Part shown: piece by piece, positions 16,939 through 24,588 of the stretch
How positions within the stretch are numbered: the stretch's first letter is position 1
Layout: every line of letters starts with the position of its first letter
The notes under the pieces: generated by a model
What the model saw: only the letters and a program-made list of their open reading frames with translations
The model's database searches: none
Told to the model about the DNA's origin: nothing
Assembly (NCBI GenBank): GCA_902789395.1
Contig: CADANY010000005.1
Span: 124,001 to 188,000, forward strand
Length of the DNA stretch: 64,000 nucleotides
Direction: 5' to 3'
Origin: an uncultured Bacteroidia bacterium
GTDB taxonomy: Bacteria; Bacteroidota; Bacteroidia; Bacteroidales; UBA932
Made by a program: the position numbers and the translations under genes

Positions 16939-18807
16939 AGCGCGCATCGCGTTAAGAACCGCAAGGACGGTGACGCCGACGTCTGCGAAAACTGCCATTC
17001 CGAGCGTTGCGAGTCCGCATGCAGCCAGCACCAGGACAAGCAACTTGATCCCGATGGCAAACCACATATTTTCCCGTGCGATCCGGAGGGTCCGGCGCGC
17101 GATGCGCATAGCCAGGGCGACTTTGGACGGCTTGTCATCCATCAGGACGACATCCGCCGCTTCGATGGCCGCATCGGAGCCGAGGGCGCCCATCGCGATG
17201 CCGAGATCGGCCCGTGCGAGTACGGGAGCATCATTGATCCCGTCCCCGACAAAGGCCAAAGGCCCCTCTCCGAGCAGGGATTCGACCCGGCGGACCTTAT
17301 CTTCCGGGAGCAGTCCGGCATAATAGGCATCCAGTTTCAGCGTCCCGGCAACGGATCCGGCGATGGATTCCTGATCTCCCGTCAGCATGACAACACGGCT
17401 GACACCGGTTCCATGGAGGAACTGTATCGCTTCGGCAGCATCGTCTTTGATACGGTCGGAAATGACAATGTGTCCGGCATATTCCCCATCGACGGCGACA
17501 TGGACAATCGTCCCGACCTGGGAACAGGGGTGCCAGGCAGCCCCTATTTCGTTCATCAGTTTATCATTGCCGACGGCTACCCGGCTCCCGTTGACAAGAG
17601 CGGTCAGCCCTTTTCCTGCAATTTCAACGATATCCGCTATGGTGCAGTCATCCTGCTCATCAGGATAAGCCTCCCTCAGGGCTGCCGCGACCGGGTGGGA
17701 AGAGTGGCGTTCGACATGGGCGGCCAGATGGAGAAGCTGCGTCTCGCTGAGCTTTTCAGGATGGACAGCCGTCACGGTAAAGACCCCTTCCGTCAGGGTC
17801 CCGGTCTTGTCGAAAACAACGGTCCGGATCCGGGAGAGCGTATCCATGAACGAGGCGCCTTTTATCAGGATACCCTTCCTCGAAGCGCCTCCGATCCCGC
17901 CGAAAAACGTCAGCGGGATGGAGATGACCAGCGCACAGGGGCAGGAGACGACAAGAAACATCAGCGCCCGATAGATCCAGGTCCCCCATGCCCCGGTGAT
18001 CAGGGAAGGTATGATGGCGAGCAGGACCGCCAGAAGGACGACCACCGGCGTGTATATCCGGGCAAACCGGGTAATGAAATGCTCGCTTCTGGACTTATTC
18101 TCCGCCGCCTCCCCAACCAGCTTCAGAATTCTGGAAGCGGTTGATTCACCGGCACTTTTACTGGTTTTGACGCGAAGGACGCCGGATAGGTTGACGCAGC
18201 CAGAAAGAATCTCCTCGCCTTCCGAGACCTCCCGGGGTACACTTTCCCCGGTCAGGGCGACGGTATCCAGCGAAGAGCGTCCCTCGACGACGGTTCCGTC
18301 AAGGGGCACCCGTTCCCCGGGACGGATCAGGATCATGGACCCCGGCACAACGTCCTCGGGAGCGACTTCTGTCCATGTCCCGTTCCGCTCGACCCGCGCC
18401 GAGTCGGGACGGATATCCATCAGATGGGCGATGGACTTTCGGGAACGGCCTTCGGCAATTCCCTCAAAGAGTTCTCCGACCTGGAAAAAAAGCATGACGA
18501 AAACGGCTTCCGGGAACTGAGGGGAAGCATCCGACAGAAAACCGATGGCCAGCGCACCGAGGGTCGCCACGCTCATCAGGAAATTCTCGTCCATCGCCTC
18601 GCCATGGATGAGGGCCTCCGCCGCTTCAGAGAGGGTTTCCCATCCCACAATCAGGTATGGGACCAGATATAGGAGCAGATACTGCCAGGTTTTCCAATCC
18701 GTATGCCTTTCTATCAGAACGGCCAGAGCTAGCAGGACGGACGCCGAGAGGATCTTGATCAGACTTTCCCTGATCTCTCCTCCTTCGTGATGATGTTCAT
18801 GTTCCAT
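16930..18807 (-). CDS. Heavy-metal P1B-type ATPase (Zn/Cd/Co type)
   Basis: This inner-membrane pump of 625 residues exports divalent metal ions at the cost of ATP. The transmembrane metal site is CPC (VVSCPCALVIS), the phosphorylated Asp is in DKTGTLTEG, and the hinge is GDGINDAPVLARAD. I chose the ATG at 18807, giving MEHEHHHEGGE; upstream codons in frame look non-coding and contain the promoter. The N-terminus has a short His/Glu-rich tail in place of the usual ferredoxin-like HMA domain. ZntA/CadA-like zinc or cadmium export is the likeliest role; the ion is inferred. Confidence 0.9.
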   Translation of the reverse strand: MEHEHHHEGGEIRESLIKILSASVLLALAVLIERHTDWKTWQYLLLYLVPYLIVGWETLSEAAEALIHGEAMDENFLMSVATLGALAIGFLSDASPQFPEAVFVMLFFQVGELFEGIAEGRSRKSIAHLMDIRPDSARVERNGTWTEVAPEDVVPGSMILIRPGERVPLDGTVVEGRSSLDTVALTGESVPREVSEGEEILSGCVNLSGVLRVKTSKSAGESTASRILKLVGEAAENKSRSEHFITRFARIYTPVVVLLAVLLAIIPSLITGAWGTWIYRALMFLVVSCPCALVISIPLTFFGGIGGASRKGILIKGASFMDTLSRIRTVVFDKTGTLTEGVFTVTAVHPEKLSETQLLHLAAHVERHSSHPVAAALREAYPDEQDDCTIADIVEIAGKGLTALVNGSRVAVGNDKLMNEIGAAWHPCSQVGTIVHVAVDGEYAGHIVISDRIKDDAAEAIQFLHGTGVSRVVMLTGDQESIAGSVAGTLKLDAYYAGLLPEDKVRRVESLLGEGPLAFVGDGINDAPVLARADLGIAMGALGSDAAIEAADVVLMDDKPSKVALAMRIARRTLRIARENMWFAIGIKLLVLVLAACGLATLGMAVFADVGVTVLAVLNAMRALR

Positions 18808-18826
18808 AATGCATTTTTTTACGATG

Positions 18827-18834
18827 CAAAGGTA
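18827..18834 (-). promoter_or_regulatory. -7 box of the P-type ATPase gene
   Basis: On the minus strand TACCTTTG matches TAnnTTTG exactly and lies 19 nt from the ATG at 18807. TTG triplets occur upstream at gaps of 14 and 25 nt, neither ideal. It is divergent from the mraZ promoter in the same 177-bp intergenic region. Confidence 0.5.
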
Positions 18835-18916
18835 GGAAGTGATCCTTGCAACCGGATTGCAAAATGATAGAAGGAAATGGAATTTCATATTTGTGGAAAA
18901 TTTTGGAAGAAAATGG

Positions 18917-18945
18917 TTGAAAATGGAAAATTATTTATATCTTTG
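18917..18945 (+). promoter_or_regulatory. Promoter of the dcw cluster
   Basis: TTG (18917-18919) and TATCTTTG (18938-18945) are separated by 18 nt, close to the Bacteroidetes arrangement. The leader to the mraZ ATG would be about 35 nt. No other strong promoter is evident before gltX, so this may drive most of the cluster. Confidence 0.65.
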
Positions 18946-18984
18946 TCCATCGTAGCGTGAAAGTATAGTTTAACAAAGAGAGTT

Positions 18985-19455
18985 ATGGTCAGATTCTACG
19001 GCAAAACGACCGGTAAGGTAGACGACAAGGGACGCCTCGTGTTCCCGGCCGTCTTCCGTGATGCGCTGGCAAGGGCCGGAGAAACTGACATGACCCTCAT
19101 TATCAAGAAAAGCGTCCACGGAGAGTGTCTGGACCTGTTTTCCTTGAAAGAATGGGAAATGAGGTCCGACAAAATCATGGATTCTCTTGACACGGAACTC
19201 AATCCCGATCACGCTGCCTTCTGGAGCAAATACAATGATGAAGTCTATTCCGTCGTCCCCGACGGGAAGCTTTGCCGCATCAACGTTCCGGAAGATCTTC
19301 TCAGAGCCGCCGGTATCACCAGGGAGGTTATTTTTGCAGGGGTCGGATATAAGATTGAAATCTGGGACAAGGAGAAACGTGAATCGTCTTTAATCTCCCA
19401 GGAGCAGTTCAGACAGACCGCCAAAGAAATCTCCCGCAACAAGCAGGAGGGGTAG
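18985..19455 (+). CDS. mraZ: Transcriptional regulator MraZ
   Basis: This 156-residue protein has the double SpoVT/AbrB-like fold that forms a DNA-binding ring and typically represses its own division cluster. The first swapped-hairpin motif is GKVDDKGRLVFPAVFR at about residues 11-26, and the second is VVPDGKLCRINVPEDLLRAA. It is the first gene of the dcw cluster, with rsmH starting 2 nt after its stop codon. I found no clear direct-repeat operator near the promoter. Confidence 0.93.
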   Translation: MVRFYGKTTGKVDDKGRLVFPAVFRDALARAGETDMTLIIKKSVHGECLDLFSLKEWEMRSDKIMDSLDTELNPDHAAFWSKYNDEVYSVVPDGKLCRINVPEDLLRAAGITREVIFAGVGYKIEIWDKEKRESSLISQEQFRQTAKEISRNKQEG

Positions 19456-19457
19456 GA

Positions 19458-20546
19458 ATGTCGGAATATCATACTCCGGTGATGCTCGATGAAAGCATTA
19501 CGGCGCTGATTACAAATCCACAAGGTACATACGCAGACTGCACTTTCGGAGGCGGTGGGCACACCGCTGAGATACTTTCACGCTTACAAGATGGCGGACG
19601 CGTCATCGCCTTCGATCGTGACAGTGATGCTCTTTCCAACGCCCCTGACGATCCCCGTCTGACGCTGGTCCACAATAACTTCCGCTTTATCGAGAACTAC
19701 GCCGAACTCTTCCGCCGCGAAGAGCCCGGGAGGAGGGTATTCTCCTCCGAACCCATGGCCACCCTCGACCATGTAAGAGGGAGGGGTCCGGTTTGCCGGG
19801 AGGGGTCGGAGCGAAGCGAAGACGGTTCGGAGGGGAATACCCTCCTCCCGGGAACCCCGGAAGTATTCGACGGAATTCTGGCGGATCTGGGGGTCTCTTC
19901 GCATCAGTTCGATACGGCCGAACGCGGTTTTTCCTTCCGGTACGACGCTCCGCTTGACATGCGGATGGGGCGGGAATCGTCAATAACGGCTGCCGATATC
20001 GTCAACACACGCTCCCAGGAAGACCTGGAGCGTATCCTGCGGCTTTATGGCGAAGTGGATGGAGCCCGGAACATCGCCCGGCTTATCGTCGCCGCCCGCG
20101 AAAAGGAAGAAATCCGGACGACCGGTGATCTTGACAGGGCAATAGAGAAAGCGCTGCCGAAAATGGCAGCGCACAAACAGCTCGCAAAGATCTACCAGGC
20201 CCTCCGCATCGAGGTCAATCAGGAAATGCGCTCCCTGGAGAAATTCCTCGACGGAGCAGCCCGGTGTCTCAAGCCCGGAGGACGCCTCGTCGTCATTACC
20301 TATCATAGCCTGGAGGACCGGATGGTCAAGAATTTCATCCGTACCGGCAACGTAGAAGGAAAAGAAGAGAAGGATCTTTTCGGACGTATCCATACGCCTC
20401 TTGTTTCTTCTCTTCGGAAGCCGCTCACCCCGGGCGAGGCGGAAATTGCAGGAAATACGAGGGCGCGGAGCGCAAAACTGAGGGTTGCGGAGAAACCCCT
20501 CCCTGACGGTCAGGGAGACAGGAAAGAATGGAGGAAGCAGGCATGA
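19458..20546 (+). CDS. rsmH: 16S rRNA m4C1402 methyltransferase with an in-frame repeat insertion
   Basis: It methylates N4 of C1402 in the decoding centre of 16S rRNA. The SAM-binding motif is at the N-terminus (DCTFGGGGHTAEIL), and ILADLGVSSHQFD and PLDMRMG are conserved. The protein has 362 residues against about 300-320 for relatives. The extra ~43 residues (about 90-132, including SSEPMATLDHVRGRG) are encoded by copy 4 of the structured repeat, just before the strand leading to DGILADLGVSS. Flanking sequence reads as normal RsmH, so the insert probably forms a surface loop and the protein stays active. The stop codon overlaps the ftsL start (ATGA). Confidence 0.94.
   Translation: MSEYHTPVMLDESITALITNPQGTYADCTFGGGGHTAEILSRLQDGGRVIAFDRDSDALSNAPDDPRLTLVHNNFRFIENYAELFRREEPGRRVFSSEPMATLDHVRGRGPVCREGSERSEDGSEGNTLLPGTPEVFDGILADLGVSSHQFDTAERGFSFRYDAPLDMRMGRESSITAADIVNTRSQEDLERILRLYGEVDGARNIARLIVAAREKEEIRTTGDLDRAIEKALPKMAAHKQLAKIYQALRIEVNQEMRSLEKFLDGAARCLKPGGRLVVITYHSLEDRMVKNFIRTGNVEGKEEKDLFGRIHTPLVSSLRKPLTPGEAEIAGNTRARSAKLRVAEKPLPDGQGDRKEWRKQA
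19725..19852 (+). repeat. Structured palindromic element, copy 4 (inside rsmH)
   Basis: Two 29-nt arms (19725-19753 and 19824-19852) pair at 28 of 29 positions, and the single difference is a G-T type pair. The 70-nt core has the CATGG/CCATG hairpin with loop ACCCTC, the TAAGAGGGAGGGG strand, a CCGG/CCGG hairpin and a terminal hairpin closed by GTC/GAC. It lies in the sense direction of rsmH. The frame used reads GAA-CCC-ATG-GCC-ACC and so avoids the TAA that follows the first hairpin. Confidence 0.9.
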
Positions 20547-20887
20547 AGGAAAAGAAGAAAAAGACATTCATGGAAAGGTTCCGCTCGTTCTACAAGGGAG
20601 AGTTTCTTCTGAATATCCATGCAGACGAGTACTTCGTCCATATTATCTGGGTCTTCTTCCTGGCGATGTTCATGATCTGGGCAGGGTACAAGATCGATAA
20701 CTCGCTGACGGTCATGGAAAGGAACAGGGCCGTGCTGGAGGATCTGGAGATCCAGTATACGCAGCGAAAGAGCGAACTGGTCAAACTGGACCGGATTTCG
20801 ACCATCCAGAAAAACCTGTCGGACCTCGGATCCGACCTGCAGCTGCCGGAGCGGCCGGCAACCGTGATTAAGAAAAAAGGAAAGTAG
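20543..20887 (+). CDS. ftsL: FtsL-like divisome protein
   Basis: This bitopic inner-membrane protein of 114 residues sits between rsmH and ftsI, the normal place of ftsL. It has a basic cytoplasmic start (KEKKKK), one membrane helix at about residues 38-55 (IIWVFFLAMFMIWAGYK) and a coiled-coil-like periplasmic part (ERNRAVLEDLEIQYTQRKSEL). I chose the ATG at 20543 because it overlaps the rsmH stop codon as ATGA; an ATG at 20528 is possible. Sequence identity within FtsL is very low, so the name rests on size, topology and position. Confidence 0.8.
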   Translation: MKEKKKKTFMERFRSFYKGEFLLNIHADEYFVHIIWVFFLAMFMIWAGYKIDNSLTVMERNRAVLEDLEIQYTQRKSELVKLDRISTIQKNLSDLGSDLQLPERPATVIKKKGK

Positions 20888-20889
20888 GA

Positions 20890-23016
20890 ATGGCAAAACA
20901 GCGTAAGAGAGTAAAGGAGAAAGCGCTTCTTGGAAAGGACAGGGTGGGATTCATCCTGGACGCCACGTATGCGTTCGTTCTTCTGCTGTCCGCCCTGATT
21001 TTTGTCAAGATTATCTATATCCAGCTGACCTACAAGGTTGATCCCCGGGTGGAGAACCTCTTCCGTCCGACTGTGACCAAACAGATCGACATGCCGAAAC
21101 GCGGGGCCATCCTGGCTTCGGACGGAAAGATTCTCGCGATCTCGACACCGGTCTACCAGATCTATATGGACTGCGCTATCCAGCGCGACGTTTTCAGGCA
21201 GGATCCTGAGAAGGGCGGGCTGAAAGAGCAGGAATGGAGGGATGAGGCAAAAGAACTTTCGAAAGGACTTGCCGCCATCTTCCAGGACAGGACCGCCGAG
21301 CAGTATTACCAGTTCATCCTAGCCAAACGGGAAGCCGATAAGCACTACGAGAAAATCGGGAAACCGGTCGACCATGCGACCCTTCAGCAAATCAAGGCCC
21401 TGCCTCTTTTCCGGAAAGGGCCCAACAAAGGTGGACTGATCTACAAAACCCTCGACAGCCGCCAGTATCCTTATGGAGCCATCGCCCGCCGGACGATCGG
21501 ATACGTAAAGGACAATTCCAACTCCAACGGCAACAATCTCATCGGCATCGAAGGGCGGTTCAATTATGAACTTCACGGCAAAGAGGGCCATGCATGGCTC
21601 CGGAAGGGAGAGAAAAACAACCGGATCCACAACTTCGACAGCACGGCCGTCAAGGCCGTTGACGGCAACGATGTTCGGACAACGCTGAATATTGACCTGC
21701 AGGACATTGCCGACCGGGCGCTGCGGAAGAACATCCAGGATGAAGAACGGATCAGCGGGGCCTGCGCCATCCTGATGGAAGTAGAGACCGGGGCCATCCG
21801 CGCGCTGGTCAATCTCCAACGGGACACGACGGTGGAAGGCCATCCCCTTTCAGAACGGATGAACCTGGCTATCAGCCAGATCGGCGAACCGGGTTCTGTC
21901 TTCAAGACGGTAACCCTGACCAGCGTCATCGAGGACGGATATGTCCATTCCGTCGACGAGACGGTCCCGACCTTCCGGGGCAATCTTCCCGGCTATTCCC
22001 GCGTCCGGACCGATCCCCATATCGTAGACTGGGAAGACAGTACCCACCGGAAAGAGATTCCGATCAAGCGGGGCCTGGAGATTTCTTCCAACTACGTATT
22101 CGCCTATCTGGCGACCAAGTACTACGAATCCCACCCGAAGAACTTCTACGACAAGATCTACCGGTATAAACTCGGAGAAAAATTCGATTTCGACATTGAC
22201 GGTCTCGGGACGCCGCAGGTCGTCACGCCGGACAACCCCTATTGGGAAAAGACCTCTCTGGCAACCGCCGGTTACGGCTATTCCATCGCCGTTACCCCCA
22301 TGCACCTGATTACCTTCTACAACGCGATCGCCAACGACGGGAAGATGATGCGGCCCTATCTGGTCGAAGATGTAGAGAAAGACGGAAAGATCCTTCGGAA
22401 ATACGGTCCGGGGATCCTCGGAAACATCTGCTCGAAAGCGACAGCGGATACCGTTACGCGGGCCCTCAAGGGTGTTCCGCAGTACGGTACCGCGAAAAAG
22501 CTCCGCCGCGCCAAACTGCAGGTTGCCGGTAAGACCGGAACGGCCCAGGTCGCCCTCCAGGCGGAAGACAAGCCCCGGAAGGGAGATCAGTACCATGACG
22601 AGCGGGGACGCAAGAAGAACCAGGGAACCTTTGTCGGCTTCTTCCCCGCCGACAACCCGAAATATTCCATCCTCGTGACCGTTTATTCCCGTCTGTCGCT
22701 GGGCAGTTTCTATGGAGGAGACGCTCCCGCCGCGACCGTCCGGGAAATCGTCGACGCCATCTATTCGATGGATACGACCTGCGGTGAAACGCTCCGAAGG
22801 GACGGAGCCCTTCCCGTCATGGAGGTCAGGGAAGCCGAAACGGCGGAAGGCAAAGTTCCGGACGTCAAGGGCTTCGGGCTGATCGACGCCATCTACGCCA
22901 TCGAAAACAGCGGGTACCGCTGCGCCTATGAAGGCAGCGGACACGTCGTCTCACAGTCCCCTTCCGGAGGGGCAGCTTTGAAAAACGGAGAAACCATAAC
23001 GTTGAAACTGAAATGA
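20890..23016 (+). CDS. ftsI: Division-specific peptidoglycan transpeptidase (PBP3) with PASTA domain
   Basis: This septal class B penicillin-binding protein of 708 residues has a cytoplasmic N-terminus and one membrane helix (FVLLLSALIFVKIIYIQL). A dimerisation domain is followed by a transpeptidase domain with the active-site motif SVFK (S336-K339), the SSN motif in EISSNYVFAY and KTG in VAGKTGTAQ. A C-terminal PASTA domain covers the last ~65 residues (VPDVKGFGLIDAIYAIENSG). Its stop codon overlaps the murE start (ATGA). Confidence 0.94.
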   Translation: MAKQRKRVKEKALLGKDRVGFILDATYAFVLLLSALIFVKIIYIQLTYKVDPRVENLFRPTVTKQIDMPKRGAILASDGKILAISTPVYQIYMDCAIQRDVFRQDPEKGGLKEQEWRDEAKELSKGLAAIFQDRTAEQYYQFILAKREADKHYEKIGKPVDHATLQQIKALPLFRKGPNKGGLIYKTLDSRQYPYGAIARRTIGYVKDNSNSNGNNLIGIEGRFNYELHGKEGHAWLRKGEKNNRIHNFDSTAVKAVDGNDVRTTLNIDLQDIADRALRKNIQDEERISGACAILMEVETGAIRALVNLQRDTTVEGHPLSERMNLAISQIGEPGSVFKTVTLTSVIEDGYVHSVDETVPTFRGNLPGYSRVRTDPHIVDWEDSTHRKEIPIKRGLEISSNYVFAYLATKYYESHPKNFYDKIYRYKLGEKFDFDIDGLGTPQVVTPDNPYWEKTSLATAGYGYSIAVTPMHLITFYNAIANDGKMMRPYLVEDVEKDGKILRKYGPGILGNICSKATADTVTRALKGVPQYGTAKKLRRAKLQVAGKTGTAQVALQAEDKPRKGDQYHDERGRKKNQGTFVGFFPADNPKYSILVTVYSRLSLGSFYGGDAPAATVREIVDAIYSMDTTCGETLRRDGALPVMEVREAETAEGKVPDVKGFGLIDAIYAIENSGYRCAYEGSGHVVSQSPSGGAALKNGETITLKLK

Positions 23017-24587
23017 AACTGAGAGAGATTATAGAGAATACAGGGGTTCTCCGGGTTACCGGAGATCTGGAACGGGAGATCGTTTCCATCACCGCCGACT
23101 CAAGGCAGGTCGTTCCTGGCTGCCTGTTCATCGCCGTAAAGGGATTCGCCAGCGACGGACATGCCTATATCGCCTCTGCCCTCGAAAAAGGAGCCGCCGC
23201 CATCCTCTTCGATGATCCGCAAGCCCTACCGGCGGCGAAGGGAGGTAATTCCTCCGAACCCATGGCCACCCTCGGCCATGTAAGAGGGAGGGGCCCGGCC
23301 GACGGCCGGGAGGGGTCACAGAGTGACGGTTCGGAGGGATTACCTCCCTCCTCCGCCGGCGCTTCCTGGATTCAGGTCGAACACTCCCGCCACGCCCTTG
23401 GCATCGCCGCAGACAATTTCTACGGCCACCCCTCCTCCAAACTCACCCTCGTCGGCATCACCGGTACCAACGGAAAGACCACGACCGTCACCCTCCTCTA
23501 CCACCTCTTCATGGGCCTCGGATACAACTGCGGACTCCTCTCGACCATTGCCAACTACGTCGGTGAGAAACGGACGGAGACGGAGAACACGACTGCCGAT
23601 CCGATCACGATGGGCAGGCTCATGGCAGAGATGGTCGAAGCCGGCTGCGAATACTGTTTCATGGAAGTCAGTTCGATCGGTGTCGAGCAGGAAAGAATCG
23701 CCGGACTGCGCTTCCGCGCCGGAATCTTTTCGAACCTCACCCATGACCACCTGGACTACCACAAGACCTTCGCAGAATACCTGCGTTGCAAGAAACTGTT
23801 CTTCGACAATCTCCCGCAGGATGCTTTCGCCATCACGAATATCGACGACCGGAACGGCCTCGTAATGGTCCAGAACACAAAAGCCAAGATTGTGACCTAC
23901 TCCTGCCGGAGCCTTGCGGACCACACCGCACGGATCCTCGAAGAGAGCTTCGAAGGAATGCTGCTCCGGCTGGACGGACAGGAAGCATGGACCCGGCTGA
24001 TCGGCCGGCACAATGCCTATAATATCCTCGCTATTTATACGACGGCTGTCTGCCTCGGCGCCGATCCGACCGAAACCCTTGTTGCGATCAGCAAACTCGC
24101 CTCCGCTCCCGGCCGGCTCGAGACACTCCGCGGCCCCCGCGACCTCTCCGTCGTCATCGATTACGCCCATACGCCGGATGCCCTGGAGAATGTGCTGGGA
24201 ACCCTACGCGAAATCGCTCCGGAGAAACAGCTCGTCTGCCTGTTCGGATGCGGCGGAGACCGCGACCGGACCAAGCGTCCCGAGATGGCGGCCATTGCCG
24301 AAAAGATGGCCGACCGTCTGGTCATTACTTCCGACAACTGCCGGACCGAGAATCCGGAAGCCATCATCGAAGAAATCAAGACCGGACTGACCAACAAGGG
24401 ACTGGCCAAGTCCATCAGCATCTCCGACAGGAGGGAAGCGATCCGGACGGCCATCCTGACGGCCGCTGACGGTGCCACCATCCTCCTTGCCGGGAAAGGT
24501 CACGAGACCTACCAGATCATCGGCAGGGAAAAACACCACTTTGACGAAAAAGAAATTGTTACTGAAACCTTCAATCTGATCCGATAA
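23013..24587 (+). CDS. murE: UDP-MurNAc-tripeptide synthetase with an in-frame repeat insertion
   Basis: This cytosolic Mur ligase adds the third stem-peptide residue to UDP-MurNAc-L-Ala-D-Glu. The ATP-binding motif TGTNGKTTT lies at about residues 150-158. The amino-acid selectivity loop reads DNCRTENP in place of the DNPR of diaminopimelate-adding enzymes, keeping the Arg but changing the Pro. The protein has 524 residues, about 44 more than relatives. The excess (about residues 73-116, including SSEPMATLGHVRGRG) is encoded by copy 5 of the structured repeat. It sits in the N-terminal domain between ILFDDPQALP and SWIQVEHSRHALG, away from the active site. Confidence 0.94.
   Translation: MKLREIIENTGVLRVTGDLEREIVSITADSRQVVPGCLFIAVKGFASDGHAYIASALEKGAAAILFDDPQALPAAKGGNSSEPMATLGHVRGRGPADGREGSQSDGSEGLPPSSAGASWIQVEHSRHALGIAADNFYGHPSSKLTLVGITGTNGKTTTVTLLYHLFMGLGYNCGLLSTIANYVGEKRTETENTTADPITMGRLMAEMVEAGCEYCFMEVSSIGVEQERIAGLRFRAGIFSNLTHDHLDYHKTFAEYLRCKKLFFDNLPQDAFAITNIDDRNGLVMVQNTKAKIVTYSCRSLADHTARILEESFEGMLLRLDGQEAWTRLIGRHNAYNILAIYTTAVCLGADPTETLVAISKLASAPGRLETLRGPRDLSVVIDYAHTPDALENVLGTLREIAPEKQLVCLFGCGGDRDRTKRPEMAAIAEKMADRLVITSDNCRTENPEAIIEEIKTGLTNKGLAKSISISDRREAIRTAILTAADGATILLAGKGHETYQIIGREKHHFDEKEIVTETFNLIR
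23229..23359 (+). repeat. Structured palindromic element, copy 5 (inside murE)
   Basis: Arms 23229-23260 and 23328-23359 (32 nt each) pair at 29 of 32 positions. This copy shows the core most clearly. Hairpin 1 is CATGGCC/GGCCATG (23261-23280); its loop CCCTC (23269-23273) can pair with GAGGG (23284-23288). Hairpin 2 is CCCGGCC/GGCCGGG (23294-23310). Hairpin 3 is GTCAC/GTGAC (23315-23327). It lies in the sense direction of murE and is read in the same frame as the rsmH copy. Confidence 0.92.
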
Positions 24588-24588
24588 T

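Noticed and set aside
16922-16945. Possible frameshift where hutI and the P-type ATPase gene meet
   Set aside because: Both proteins end in family-typical C-termini. The 9-bp overlap is just two convergent genes sharing their last codons.
19725-19852. A sequencing or assembly artefact in rsmH and murE
   Set aside because: The arms are different and locus-specific, frames are intact on both sides, and the core recurs at intergenic sites and in the other orientation. A chimeric assembly would not give this pattern.
23229-23359. The core as a known self-cleaving ribozyme (hammerhead, twister, HDV) or a group I/II intron
   Set aside because: The conserved nucleotides of those ribozymes, as I know them, are not present. 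The inserts keep the reading frame open in either orientation, so excision is not needed.
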